Positions 19,763-28,852 are shown, numbered from the stretch's first letter. The stretch: DNA of 64,000 bases from GCA-2699445 sp032127075 (GCA_032127075.1 JAQAZZ010000008.1:1-64000); one strand, 5' to 3'. The notes: generated by a model from the sequence alone, not told the origin. Translations and numbers: made by a program.

Positions 19763-20716
19763 GTGACAGCCATCGACCCGAACGATTCCGTACGCGTCGG
19801 GGGGTCCCGCGGCCGGCAGCCGAAGGCCCGCTCGGGCGGGCGCTCCCTGCGGGGGCGGTTCGGGGCCTACGTGGCGTTGACCAAACCTCGGATAATCGAG
19901 TTGCTGCTCGTCACAACGGTCCCGGCCATGCTGCTGGCTGCTGGGGGCTGGCCCGACCTGTCGGTTGCGCTGGGCACGCTGGTGGGCGGAGCCGCCGCTG
20001 CCGGCGGCGCCAATGTCTTCAACTCCTACATCGATCGCGATATCGACGCCGTCATGCACCGCACCGGCGCACGGCCGCTGGCAACGGGAGCCTTGCCGCC
20101 GCGCAACGCATTGGTCTTCGCGTGGATCCTTTCGGCGCTATCCGTGGTCGTGCTCGCCGTGACGTCGAATCTGCTGGCCGCCGCGCTCGGCGCCCTGGCG
20201 ATCGTGATGTACGTCGTCGGATACACCCTGCTGCTGAAGCGGCGCACATCGCAGAACATCGTGTGGGGCGGCGCCGCGGGGTGTATGCCGGTGCTCATCG
20301 GCTGGTCGGCCGTGACAGGAGGCTTGAGCTGGGCGCCGCTGGTCCTGTTCCTGATTGTGTTCTTCTGGACCCCGCCCCACTACTGGCCGCTGTCCATGCG
20401 GTACCGCGAGGACTACGCGGCCGCGAACGTGCCGATGCTGCCGGTCGTGGAAGAGAACGGCGTCGTGGCGCGGCGCATCGTGCGATATTCGTGGGCCATG
20501 GTCGCGGCGTCGTTGCTGTTGATCCCGGTCGCCCCGATGGGGTGGTTCTACGCTGTCGCCGCTGTTGTCCTGGGTGTGGCATTTCTGGCGGAAGCCTACG
20601 GGCTGCGCCGGCGGGTGGGCAGCGCCCGCCTTCGACCGATGCGGCTGTTCCACGGCTCGATCACCTACTTGTCGCTGCTCTTCCTCGCGGTGGGGATCGA
20701 CCCCTTCCTCACCTGA
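19763..20716 (+). CDS. ctaB: Protoheme IX farnesyltransferase (heme O synthase)
   Basis: A UbiA-family membrane enzyme that adds a farnesyl group to heme B for cytochrome oxidase. It has 317 aa with a charged N-terminal extension of about 30 residues and roughly eight or nine membrane segments. The prenyl-diphosphate motif NVFNSYIDRDID (NxxxDxxxD type) and a second block around YTLLLKRRTSQNIVWGG are present. The GTG start follows GGAGAAGCGG. It is convergent with ctaA, which carries out the next step. Confidence 0.95.
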   Translation: MTAIDPNDSVRVGGSRGRQPKARSGGRSLRGRFGAYVALTKPRIIELLLVTTVPAMLLAAGGWPDLSVALGTLVGGAAAAGGANVFNSYIDRDIDAVMHRTGARPLATGALPPRNALVFAWILSALSVVVLAVTSNLLAAALGALAIVMYVVGYTLLLKRRTSQNIVWGGAAGCMPVLIGWSAVTGGLSWAPLVLFLIVFFWTPPHYWPLSMRYREDYAAANVPMLPVVEENGVVARRIVRYSWAMVAASLLLIPVAPMGWFYAVAAVVLGVAFLAEAYGLRRRVGSARLRPMRLFHGSITYLSLLFLAVGIDPFLT

Positions 20717-20811
20717 GCGGCCGCTGTTGCGGCGACGGAACGGCGATGGAACATGTGAAGCCGCCCTCGGTGCCGCGCCTCATCGCGGCGTCGGCGGAGG
20801 GGGCGTGGGTG

Positions 20812-20828
20812 CTTCGGCAACGCCGAAG
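20812..20828. terminator. Hairpin between ctaB and ctaA
   Basis: CTTCGGC (20812-20818), loop AAC, GCCGAAG (20822-20828): a perfect 7-bp stem just before the end of ctaA and in the gap between convergent genes. There is no T-run, so it would be a T-less terminator if functional. Confidence 0.5.
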
Positions 20829-20837
20829 GTGGCAGTT

Positions 20838-21839
20838 CTAGGACGCGGGCGAAGACTGCAGTTCCGCACCGCGGCTTCGCCCCGGTTCCCCGCCGGGTTC
20901 GGCGGAGCCTCGCCGGCGCAGCGACATCCGCAGCCGCAGGACGCCGATCCATATCAGGCAGGCGAGCAGCATGTGGACCGCGACGGCCAGCCACGGCAGC
21001 CCCGTGAAAAGCTGCAGGTAGCCCACGGCGCCGTTGGCGACTGTGATCACGGCCAGCAGCCACGCCCGTCGCCGGGCCTGGAGCGGTGCCGCCACCAGGT
21101 GCAGCGCCAAGACCAGGCCGACCAGCAGCCCGACGAACAGGAACACGGTGTCGGCGTGAATCCACGCAGCCACCCGTTGGTCGATCCCGAACCGGTGGCT
21201 GACGTCGGCGTCGCCGGAGTTCGGGCCGCTGCCGGTCACCACCGTCCCCAGGGTGATGATGACCAACGCCAGGAGGACCAAGGCGTCGCTCAGACGGCGC
21301 AACTCGGCGCGGACCAGCGGTGTGACCGGCTGATCGCCGTCATCGCGGGCGCGCTCCACAAGCACGGTTGTCCCGGCGATGATGGCTATCGACAGCAGGA
21401 AGTGGCCGGCCACGACGGCCGGGTGGAGGCCCGTCAGCACAGTGATGCCCCCCAGGACGGCCTGCGCCAGTGTGCCGATGAAGGGGACGGCTGCCAGCAG
21501 CAGCAGGGGGCGCCGGGCAGCGCCGCCGGACGACCTGACCCGCTTCGCCCACGCCAGGGCGCCGACTACCGCCGCAAGCGCCAGCGCCGCGAGCACGAAG
21601 GTGAGGGTCCGGTTGCCGAACTCCACGAGTTTGTGCCACGACTCCTCCTGTCGGGAGGTGGGGAGCAGCGACCCGTCGACACACTCCGGCCACGTCGGAC
21701 AGCCCAGACCCGATCCCGTCAACCGGACCAAGCCGCCGGTGACCACGATTCCCACCTGTGCCACGAGATTGGCCCGGAAGATGTTCAGCAACCACCGCGG
21801 CGCCGCACCGTGGTGGACCAAGGGTCGCGTTTCGGTCAC
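20838..21839 (-). CDS. ctaA: Heme A synthase (COX15/CtaA family)
   Basis: Converts heme O to heme A in the membrane. It has 333 aa with about eight membrane segments. GGLVRLTGSGLGCPTWPEC carries the paired cysteines typical of CtaA, and several His residues lie at helix ends as expected for heme ligands. The GTG start at 21839 overlaps the stop of the preceding phosphatase (GTGA). A TACCCT 6 nt upstream could also drive a leaderless transcript. Confidence 0.94.
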   Translation of the reverse strand: MTETRPLVHHGAAPRWLLNIFRANLVAQVGIVVTGGLVRLTGSGLGCPTWPECVDGSLLPTSRQEESWHKLVEFGNRTLTFVLAALALAAVVGALAWAKRVRSSGGAARRPLLLLAAVPFIGTLAQAVLGGITVLTGLHPAVVAGHFLLSIAIIAGTTVLVERARDDGDQPVTPLVRAELRRLSDALVLLALVIITLGTVVTGSGPNSGDADVSHRFGIDQRVAAWIHADTVFLFVGLLVGLVLALHLVAAPLQARRRAWLLAVITVANGAVGYLQLFTGLPWLAVAVHMLLACLIWIGVLRLRMSLRRRGSAEPGGEPGRSRGAELQSSPAS

Positions 21840-22651
21840 GGATCCAGGGTACGCGGGACGGGTCGGGCCTTCGCCGCCGCGCCGACCAGCAGTCGCCGCG
21901 CGAGCCGTTCCCGGAAGTCAGCGGGCAGGCCGAGACCGGACGTCAGGTATCGATCGAGGGAGCCGAACTCGGCAGCCATCGCGGCCAGTGACGCTTCGAG
22001 GTACTCGGGGAAGACGGCCAGCGCCACATCGAGGCCGGAAACATCGCCCCCTTCTGCTTCGACCAGTTCACGGTACGGCGCGAACAACGCGGCGACTTCG
22101 GGGCCGCTGGCCAGGTAGTCGGACATCACATCGTCGATATCCACGTTCAGGCTGAGCAGCACCAGCGCCGCGACCCAGCCTGTCCGGTCCTTGCCTGCCG
22201 TGCAGTGGATCAGGACCGGTCCGGCGGCGGGTTCGGCAAGGTCCACGAGCAGGCGACCCGTCTCGCGGCGCGAGCTGGACAGGGTGACGAACGACCGGTA
22301 CCCGTGCAGGAAGATCGCGCGCAGGTCGCGCGCAGTGACGTTGCGCTCCTGCGGTGAGAGGGCTGCTGTGGCGATCCGGCCCAGGGTCGCCGGTCCATCC
22401 TCCGGTTCGTCGGCGAGGAGGTCGGCTGTCCTGACGCGACTGGCCGCGGGTACCGCCGCCGGTCGGTGCTCCCGCTCGGCTGCGGTACGCAGGTCGTAGA
22501 CGTCGCTCACCGCCAGGGCGTCGAGTGCCGCGGCGTGAGCGGGCTCGGTCGGTGCGGCCGAGCGGAACAGGAGTCCGCTGGCGACGGCCGCACCGGAGCG
22601 GGTGCGGATGCCGCCGAGGTCACGTCCGTTGGGCAGCGCGGCGATGCTCAC
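21836..22651 (-). CDS. Tyrosine-protein phosphatase (PtpB-like)
   Basis: A 271-aa protein of the Y_phosphatase3/PtpB type. It has the N-terminal GRDLGG block (residues 9-14) and the P-loop HCTAGKDRTGW with the catalytic Cys, where the Lys and Asp after CxxG are typical of the PtpB branch that can also act on phosphoinositides. No signal peptide. The GTG start at 22651 overlaps the stop of the ABC permease and its own stop overlaps the ctaA start, so it is buried in an operon. In M. tuberculosis, as I recall, no phosphatase sits between the equivalent ABC genes and ctaA. Confidence 0.85.
   Translation of the reverse strand: MSIAALPNGRDLGGIRTRSGAAVASGLLFRSAAPTEPAHAAALDALAVSDVYDLRTAAEREHRPAAVPAASRVRTADLLADEPEDGPATLGRIATAALSPQERNVTARDLRAIFLHGYRSFVTLSSSRRETGRLLVDLAEPAAGPVLIHCTAGKDRTGWVAALVLLSLNVDIDDVMSDYLASGPEVAALFAPYRELVEAEGGDVSGLDVALAVFPEYLEASLAAMAAEFGSLDRYLTSGLGLPADFRERLARRLLVGAAAKARPVPRTLDP
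21846..21851 (-). promoter_or_regulatory. Possible -10 (TACCCT) of ctaA
   Basis: On the minus strand TACCCT is followed by GGATCC and the ctaA GTG, the same 6-nt geometry as other leaderless genes here. It lies within the last codons of the phosphatase gene, so coincidence is more likely than at the intergenic examples. Confidence 0.3.
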
Positions 22652-23424
22652 GATGTCCAGCGGAACCAGCGGTGCACCACGCCGGCACCCGCCCCGGCCC
22701 AGGCGAGGAGCACGAGGCAGGACGCCGCGACCGATCCGAGATCCACGCTGGTGGACATGGCCGACCGGAGCCCGTCGGCGAGGGCTGCGGACGGCAGCAC
22801 GGAGATGAACGCCGCCCACGGGCCGGGGAGGCTGCTGGTGGGGATGATCACTCCGCCGGCGAGCAGCAGAAGCACGTACACCGCGTTGGCCGCCGCCAGA
22901 GTCGCCTCGGCCCGCAGGATTCCCGCCAGCGCCAGCCCGAGGGCCGCGAACGCCAGCGTACCCAGCGCCAGGACGGGGACCGCTGCGATGGCCGTGCCGG
23001 AGGTGCGCCAGCCGAGCAGCAGCGCGACGGCACCGATCACCGAGATCTGCAGGACCTGGATCCCGAGCACCGCGAGCGACTTGGCCAACAGCAGGCCGGT
23101 GCGGGACAGCGGCGTCGTCCCCAGGAACTTGATGGCCTCGGAGCGCCTGTCGAATCCGGTGCTGATCGCCAATGCGGTGAAGGCGCTGGACATGACCGCC
23201 AGCGCGATGACTCCCGGCACCAGGATGTCGAGGCGGTCGGCCCGGGTCTGCACACCGAGGGAGACGAAACTGGTCAGCGACAGGCCCACCAGCAGGACGA
23301 CGGGAATGACCAGGGTCAGCAGGATCTGCTCCCCGTTGGCCATCATCAGACGCCATTCCAACCCGGCCTGGGACGTGACGATCCGCGCCGGGGCGGCGGT
23401 CCCGCCGCGGGCGGCGATGCTCAT
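22648..23424 (-). CDS. ABC-2 type transporter permease
   Basis: A 258-aa membrane protein with about six hydrophobic segments and the layout of ABC-2 export permeases. Its ATG at 23424 overlaps the stop of the ATPase gene (ATGA). The homologous position in M. tuberculosis is Rv1457c. The substrate is unknown; proximity to heme A and Fe-S genes is suggestive only. Confidence 0.85.
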   Translation of the reverse strand: MSIAARGGTAAPARIVTSQAGLEWRLMMANGEQILLTLVIPVVLLVGLSLTSFVSLGVQTRADRLDILVPGVIALAVMSSAFTALAISTGFDRRSEAIKFLGTTPLSRTGLLLAKSLAVLGIQVLQISVIGAVALLLGWRTSGTAIAAVPVLALGTLAFAALGLALAGILRAEATLAAANAVYVLLLLAGGVIIPTSSLPGPWAAFISVLPSAALADGLRSAMSTSVDLGSVAASCLVLLAWAGAGAGVVHRWFRWTS

Positions 23425-24359
23425 CGTGCCACCTCCCTGGCCGGGGACGTGAGGTCGAGGAACACCTGTTCCAGGTTGCGCTGCGACACCGTCAACTCCT
23501 CGGCGAGGACGCCGCGCTCTGCGCACCACGCCGTCACCGCGGCGAGTGTCGCCGGCGCGATATCGGAACCAGAGAGCCGATAGCGCCCCGGCAGGTCCTC
23601 GCTGAGTTCGAAGCCGCCCGGCAGGGCCCGTAGGAGCGCAGCCCGTTCCAGGTGGGGTGCGGCGCGGAACCGCAGCGTCTGGCCAGCGGGATCGGCGGTG
23701 AGGTCCGCGGTGGTCCCGCTGGCAACGCACCGGCCCCGGTCCACGATGACGATCCACTCCGAAAGCCGTTCCGCCTCTTCCAGGGAGTGGGTGGACAGCG
23801 CAACCGAGGTCCCACTGTTCCGCAGTTGCTCGATCAGCTCCCAGATCTGCCTGCGGGTACCGGGGTCCAGTCCGGAGCTGGGTTCGTCCAGGATCGCCAG
23901 CCTCGGTCGCCCGACGATCGCGCAGGCGAGTTTCACGCGCTGCTGCTCACCGCCGCTCATCCGCCGGTAGGGCGTGCGGCCGATTCGGTCCAACTGGACC
24001 CGCTGGAGCAGGTCCGGCACCGGCATCGGGTTGCGGTAGAACTTCGCCACATGCCCCACGGCCTGTGCAGCGCTCGCCCCGGACCACACCCCGCCGCGCT
24101 GCAGCATGACACCGACATCGGCCCGTGCTGCTGCATCGGCACGCCAGGGATTGCGGGCGAGTACCGATACCCGGCCGGAGTCCGGGGGCTGCAGACCGGC
24201 GCAGATCTCCAGCGCCGTGGTCTTTCCTGCGCCGTTGGGTCCCAGGATCGCGGTGATGCGGCCGTCGGGCACCGCCAGGGTCAACCCATCGAGTGCGACG
24301 GTGTCGCCGTAGGCCTTGCGGACGTCCGTGAGATCCACGGCGGGTTGACGAGGTGTCAC
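23421..24359 (-). CDS. ABC transporter ATP-binding protein
   Basis: A 312-aa ATPase that pairs with the downstream permease. Walker A is GPNGAGKTT, the signature is MSGGEQQR, and Walker B is LAILDEPSSGLDPG, with a C-terminal extension common in ABC-2 drug/lipid exporters. The GTG at 24359 is chosen because homology starts right after it and a TACACT -10 lies 6 nt upstream; an upstream ATG at 24443 would overlap the sufR promoter side and adds unrelated residues. Confidence 0.9.
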   Translation of the reverse strand: MTPRQPAVDLTDVRKAYGDTVALDGLTLAVPDGRITAILGPNGAGKTTALEICAGLQPPDSGRVSVLARNPWRADAAARADVGVMLQRGGVWSGASAAQAVGHVAKFYRNPMPVPDLLQRVQLDRIGRTPYRRMSGGEQQRVKLACAIVGRPRLAILDEPSSGLDPGTRRQIWELIEQLRNSGTSVALSTHSLEEAERLSEWIVIVDRGRCVASGTTADLTADPAGQTLRFRAAPHLERAALLRALPGGFELSEDLPGRYRLSGSDIAPATLAAVTAWCAERGVLAEELTVSQRNLEQVFLDLTSPAREVAR

Positions 24360-24365
24360 CGGATC

Positions 24366-24371
24366 AGTGTA
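24366..24371 (-). promoter_or_regulatory. -10 element TACACT for leaderless ABC gene
   Basis: On the minus strand TACACT, then GATCCG, then the GTG at 24359. No Shine-Dalgarno is present, so the ABC-permease-phosphatase-ctaA mRNA probably begins at the start codon. Confidence 0.55.
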
Positions 24372-24478
24372 CGTAGCGCCGGACGGTGCGGCAGCCTCGC
24401 TCGACGTCGAACTGTCTCGACGGGCGCCGGTGGCGAGAATCACTCTGGCAGCCCCTTTTGCGCCGCCGGGTATTTAGG

Positions 24479-24492
24479 CAACAATGGTGTTG
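24479..24492 (+). promoter_or_regulatory. SufR operator CAAC-N6-GTTG over the sufR promoter and start
   Basis: CAAC (24479-24482), six bases, GTTG (24489-24492) is a perfect match to the inverted repeat I recall for cyanobacterial SufR. It can be extended to CAACA-N4-TGTTG. It overlaps a -10-like AACAAT (24480-24485) that stands 6 nt before the GTG start (24492-24494). A repressor here would block RNA polymerase directly. Confidence 0.7.
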
Positions 24493-25226
24493 TGAAAATA
24501 CCGACCCAAGCCAGCCGCCGGGTGGCAAGGTCGCTGCTGGTGGATGGTCCGGCCACTGCCCCGGAGTTGGCCGAGAGGCTGGACATGACGCCTGCGGGGG
24601 TGCGGCGGCACCTGGACACCCTCCTTGCAGACGAGCTCATCGAATCGGGCGAGCGACCCGCCTTCGGGCCGTCGCCGTCGCGCGGCCGCGGTCGGCCGCC
24701 GCGGGTCTACTCCATCGCAGAGGCGGGTCGGGAGTTCTTCGAACGCGGCTACGACGACCTTGCGGTGTCGGCGCTGCGCTTCCTGCGCGAAAGCGGCGGC
24801 GACGAGGCGGTGGCCCTGTTCGCCGCCAAGCGTGCGGATGGGATGGAGCAGCGCTACCTTCCGCTGCTGCGCGAAGCAGCGTCGGTGCCGGAACGGGCGA
24901 GGCGGTTGGCAGCGGCGCTCGACGGCGACGGGTTCGCGGCGTCGGTGTCCCAGCCGCAGGCCACACCCGCCGCCGGCGGGGCTGCCGCGGCCCTGCAGAT
25001 CTGCCAGCACAACTGCCCCGTGTCCCACGTCGCCGCGGAGTTCCCCGAACTGTGCCGGGCCGAGACCGACGCCTTCGCCCGGTTGCTCGGCACCAACGCG
25101 ACCCGCATCGCCACGATCGCCCACGGCGACGGTATCTGCACGGCCGTGGTGTCCGGCACCGCTGTCGACGCCCACGACGAGTCTGCCGCCGTTCGACGAC
25201 GACCCGAGGAGAGGATCACGTCATGA
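24492..25226 (+). CDS. sufR: Fe-S-responsive repressor SufR
   Basis: A 244-aa HTH regulator. The N-terminal winged helix (PATAPELAERLDMTPAGVRRHLDTL) is followed by a Cys-rich C-terminal region CQHNCPVSHVAAEFPELC that can hold an Fe-S cluster, as in characterised SufR proteins. It should repress the suf operon when Fe-S status is good. The GTG at 24492 is the only start that fits the HTH boundary and there is no Shine-Dalgarno. Its stop overlaps sufB by ATGA. Confidence 0.93.
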   Translation: MKIPTQASRRVARSLLVDGPATAPELAERLDMTPAGVRRHLDTLLADELIESGERPAFGPSPSRGRGRPPRVYSIAEAGREFFERGYDDLAVSALRFLRESGGDEAVALFAAKRADGMEQRYLPLLREAASVPERARRLAAALDGDGFAASVSQPQATPAAGGAAAALQICQHNCPVSHVAAEFPELCRAETDAFARLLGTNATRIATIAHGDGICTAVVSGTAVDAHDESAAVRRRPEERITS

Positions 25227-26632
25227 CCAACCCCGCCGACCAGCTTGAAGGTCTCGGCACGTATGAGTACGGCTGGAGCGACACTGACGCCGCCGGCGCC
25301 ATTGCCCGCCGCGGCCTCAACGAGGATGTCGTCCGCGACATCAGTGCCAAGAAGGACGAGCCGCAATGGATGCTCGATCTGCGGCTGAAGGGGCTGCGCC
25401 TGTTCGAGAAGCAGCCGATGCCCGCCTGGGGCGCTGATCTGTCGGGCATCGACTTCGACACGATCAAATACTTCGTGCGCTCCACCGAGAAGCAGGCGGC
25501 TTCTTGGGAGGATCTGCCCGAGGACATCAAGAACACCTACGACAGGCTCGGCATCCCCGAGGCGGAGAAGCAGCGCCTCGTCGCAGGCGTGGCCGCGCAA
25601 TATGAGAGCGAAGTGGTCTATCACAAGATCCGGGAGGACCTCGAGGAGCAGGGAGTCATCTTCCTCGACACCGACACCGCGCTGAAAGAGCACGAAGACG
25701 TCTTCAAGGAGTATTTCGCCTCGGTGATCCCCGCAGGGGACAACAAGTTCGCCGCGCTCAACACCGCCGTATGGTCCGGCGGGTCGTTCATCTACGTGCC
25801 CAAGAACGTGCACGTGGAGATCCCGCTGCAGGCGTACTTCCGCATCAACACCGAGAACATGGGCCAGTTCGAGCGCACCCTGATCATCGTCGACGAGGGT
25901 GCCTACGTGCACTACGTCGAAGGGTGCACCGCGCCGATCTACAGCACCGACTCGCTGCACTCCGCAGTCGTGGAGATCATTGTCCGCGACGGTGCCCGGT
26001 GCCGCTACACCACGATCCAGAACTGGTCCACCAACGTGTACAACCTGGTGACCAAGCGGGCCCAGGCGCATAGGGGCGCCACCATGGAATGGGTGGACGG
26101 CAACCTCGGTTCCAAAGTCACCATGAAATACCCGGCTGTCTGGCTGATGGGGGAGCACGCCAAGGGCGAGACCCTCTCAGTCGCCTTCGCCGGGCCGGGC
26201 CAGCACCAGGACGCAGGCTCGAAGATGGTCCACGCGGCGCCGAACACGTCGTCGTCGATCGTCAGCAAGTCGGTGGCCCGCGGTGGCGGCCGCTCGTCCT
26301 ACCGCGGCCTCGTCCAGGTGCAGAACAACGCCACCGGGTCGGCCAGCACAGTGCGCTGCGACGCGCTGCTGGTCGACGACATCAGCCGGTCGGACACCTA
26401 CCCCTACAACGACATCCGCACCGACGACGTCTCCATGGGCCATGAGGCCACTGTGAGCCGCGTCAGCGAGGATCAGCTCTTCTACCTGCAATCCCGCGGC
26501 ATTCCGGAGGACGAGGCCATGGCGATGATCGTGCGCGGCTTCATCGAGCCGATCGCGCGGGAGCTGCCGATGGAATACGCCCTCGAGCTCAACCGGTTGA
26601 TCGAGATGCAGATGGAAGGGGCCGTCGGATGA
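25223..26632 (+). CDS. sufB: Fe-S cluster scaffold subunit SufB
   Basis: Core scaffold of the SufBCD complex on which clusters are built. It has 469 aa with the beta-helix core and the conserved VEGCTAPIY. No intein interrupts it, unlike mycobacterial SufB. ATG overlaps the sufR stop and the TGA overlaps the sufD ATG (ATGA both). Confidence 0.96.
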   Translation: MTNPADQLEGLGTYEYGWSDTDAAGAIARRGLNEDVVRDISAKKDEPQWMLDLRLKGLRLFEKQPMPAWGADLSGIDFDTIKYFVRSTEKQAASWEDLPEDIKNTYDRLGIPEAEKQRLVAGVAAQYESEVVYHKIREDLEEQGVIFLDTDTALKEHEDVFKEYFASVIPAGDNKFAALNTAVWSGGSFIYVPKNVHVEIPLQAYFRINTENMGQFERTLIIVDEGAYVHYVEGCTAPIYSTDSLHSAVVEIIVRDGARCRYTTIQNWSTNVYNLVTKRAQAHRGATMEWVDGNLGSKVTMKYPAVWLMGEHAKGETLSVAFAGPGQHQDAGSKMVHAAPNTSSSIVSKSVARGGGRSSYRGLVQVQNNATGSASTVRCDALLVDDISRSDTYPYNDIRTDDVSMGHEATVSRVSEDQLFYLQSRGIPEDEAMAMIVRGFIEPIARELPMEYALELNRLIEMQMEGAVG

Positions 26633-27756
26633 CCGTCCCCGCAACCGATCTCGGTCCCCGGCTCTCATCGTTCGACCCAGCGGCCTTCGAGATCCCCTCG
26701 GGCCGGGAGGAGGCTTGGCGTTTCACCCCCATGCGCCGCCTGCGCGGCCTCCATGTCGAAGCCAAGTCCCGTGGCGGGGTCGCCTACCTGCCTGGGGCGG
26801 AATCAGCCGATCACGTGGCGGTCGTGGGCCGCGACGACCCCGCCCTCGCACTGGCCGCACCGCCCACGGATCGCGTATCGGCGCTGGCCTGGTCCGCTTT
26901 CGACTCCGCGGCGGTGATCTCGGTGGGGCCCCGGGAGACTCTCGCGGCACCCGTCGTGCTGACTGTGCGGGCTGAGGGCGGCGAACATAGCTTCGGCCAC
27001 GTGATCGTCGACGCCGGACCGGAATCGGTGTCCACGGTCGTGATCGACCACACCGGAGCGGGGGCCTACGCCGGCGACACCACGGTGCATGTCGCCGACG
27101 GCGCCCGCGCGACTGTGGCGGTCCTGCAGCAGATGGACGACGACGCAGTCCTGGTGGGCAATGTTCGCGCGAGCCTGGGGCGTGACTCGTCGTTGCGCTG
27201 CGTGGCGGTCACCCTCGGCGGGGACGTGGTCCGGCTGAACACGTCAGTGGCCTACACCGCCCCGGGCGGGGAAGCGGAGTTGCTGGGGGCCTTCTTCGCC
27301 ACGTCCGGCCAGCACCAGGAGCATCGGCTCTTCGTCGACCATTCCGTGCCCGACTGCGCCAGCGAGGTGACCTACAAGGGCGCCCTGGCAGGAGCGAAGA
27401 CCCACACGGTGTGGGTGGGTGATGTGCTCATCCGCGCGGCCGCCACCGGCACCAGCACGTACGAGACCAACCGCAACCTGGTGCTGACCCATGGGGCGCG
27501 CGCCGATTCGGTGCCGAACCTGGAGATCGAGACCGGGGAAGTGGTCGGGGCCGGGCACGCCGCAGCCACCGGGAGGTTCGACGACGAGCAGCTGTTCTAT
27601 CTGCAGTCCCGGGGCATCCCCGCGGACGAGGCGCGGCGCCTGGTCGTCCGCGGTTTCTTCGCTGACATCGTCCGTCGCATCGGCGTGGCCGAGGTCGAGG
27701 CGCCGTTGATCGCGGCCGTGGATCGGGAGTTGTCCGCGATCGGAGCGGGCTCATGA
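26629..27756 (+). CDS. sufD: Fe-S cluster assembly protein SufD
   Basis: SufB paralogue and partner in SufBC2D, 375 aa. The family C-terminus is clear: FDDEQLFYLQSRGIP followed by EARRLVVRGFF, mirroring the end of SufB. It overlaps sufB and the Rieske gene by ATGA at both ends. Confidence 0.95.
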   Translation: MTVPATDLGPRLSSFDPAAFEIPSGREEAWRFTPMRRLRGLHVEAKSRGGVAYLPGAESADHVAVVGRDDPALALAAPPTDRVSALAWSAFDSAAVISVGPRETLAAPVVLTVRAEGGEHSFGHVIVDAGPESVSTVVIDHTGAGAYAGDTTVHVADGARATVAVLQQMDDDAVLVGNVRASLGRDSSLRCVAVTLGGDVVRLNTSVAYTAPGGEAELLGAFFATSGQHQEHRLFVDHSVPDCASEVTYKGALAGAKTHTVWVGDVLIRAAATGTSTYETNRNLVLTHGARADSVPNLEIETGEVVGAGHAAATGRFDDEQLFYLQSRGIPADEARRLVVRGFFADIVRRIGVAEVEAPLIAAVDRELSAIGAGS

Positions 27757-28097
27757 GCCGATATGTGCCCGTGTGTGCGCTCGCCGACCTGGAAGAGCGC
27801 CAACCCAAGGCGGTCAGCGTGCAGGGCGATCCGGTGGTCGTCGTGCGTATCGGCGACGACGTGTTCGCGGTGTCGGACATCTGCTCGCACGCCGAGATCC
27901 CGCTGAGCGAGGGGACAGTGGACGCCGAAGGGTCGATCTCCTGCTGGCTGCACGGGTCCCGTTTCGACCTGCGCACCGGCGAGCCCGACGAGCCCCCGGC
28001 ATGGGAGCCCATCGACGTCTACCCGACCACCCTGACAGAACAACACGGAGTCCAGATGGTGGCAGTGTCGCCGCCGCAAACGGAGAGGCAAGCATGA
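27753..28097 (+). CDS. Rieske-type ferredoxin of the suf operon
   Basis: A 114-aa soluble Rieske protein of the non-heme oxygenase ferredoxin type. Ligands are CSHAEIPLSEG (CxH) and CWLHGSRF (CxxH). There is no signal peptide, so it is cytoplasmic. It sits between sufD and sufC with overlaps of 4 nt on both sides, an arrangement common in actinobacterial suf operons. It may supply electrons for cluster assembly; this role is inferred. Confidence 0.93.
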   Translation: MSRYVPVCALADLEERQPKAVSVQGDPVVVVRIGDDVFAVSDICSHAEIPLSEGTVDAEGSISCWLHGSRFDLRTGEPDEPPAWEPIDVYPTTLTEQHGVQMVAVSPPQTERQA

Positions 28098-28852
28098 CCA
28101 CCCTGCAGATCGAAGACCTGCACGTCAGCGTCGAGTCCGACGGCGAATCCCGCGAAATCCTCAAAGGAGTCGACCTCACGGTGTCGTCCGGGCGGACCCA
28201 CGCCATCATGGGGCCCAATGGATCGGGCAAGTCGACGCTCGCCTACGCGATCGCCGGGCATCCCAAGTACACCGTCACCTCTGGCCGAGTCCTGCTCGAT
28301 GGGCAGGACCTGCTGGAGATGACCATCGACGAACGGGCCCTGGCCGGGCTCTTCCTCGCGATGCAGTATCCCGTCGAGGTCCCCGGTGTGTCGATGTCCA
28401 ACTTCCTGCGCACCTCGGCGACCGCTGTGCGCGGCGAGGCGCCCAAACTGCGCATGTGGCTCAAGGAGATGCGAGGGGCCATGTCCGACCTGGCCATCGA
28501 CCCGGCTTTCGCGGAGCGCAACGTCAACGAAGGCTTCAGCGGCGGGGAGCGCAAACGTGCGGAGATCCTGCAACTGGAGTTGCTGAAGCCGAAGATGGCG
28601 ATCCTGGACGAGACGGACTCCGGCCTCGACGTGGACGCGCTGCGCGTCGTGTCCGCCGGCGTCAACCGCGTCCGGGCCACCGGGGACACCGGGGTGATTC
28701 TGATCACCCACTTCACCCGGATCCTGCGGTATGTGCAGCCCGACTTCGTCCACGTCTTCTTCGACGGCCGCATCATCGCCGAGGGCGGCCCGGAACTGGC
28801 CGACCAGATCGAGGCCGACGGCTACGAGCAGTACACCCGGGAGAGCGTCTGA
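28094..28852 (+). CDS. sufC: Fe-S assembly ATPase SufC
   Basis: ABC-type ATPase that drives conformational change in SufBCD, 252 aa. Walker A GPNGSGKST, signature FSGGERKR and Walker B MAILDETDSGLDVD are present; the FSGGE and DETDSGLD forms are SufC-specific. The ATG at 28094 overlaps the Rieske stop, and the stop shares one base with sufS. Confidence 0.96.
   Translation: MTTLQIEDLHVSVESDGESREILKGVDLTVSSGRTHAIMGPNGSGKSTLAYAIAGHPKYTVTSGRVLLDGQDLLEMTIDERALAGLFLAMQYPVEVPGVSMSNFLRTSATAVRGEAPKLRMWLKEMRGAMSDLAIDPAFAERNVNEGFSGGERKRAEILQLELLKPKMAILDETDSGLDVDALRVVSAGVNRVRATGDTGVILITHFTRILRYVQPDFVHVFFDGRIIAEGGPELADQIEADGYEQYTRESV

Noticed and set aside
25223..26632. Intein in sufB as found in mycobacteria
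   Set aside because: The coding sequence runs through at normal length with no splicing motifs.
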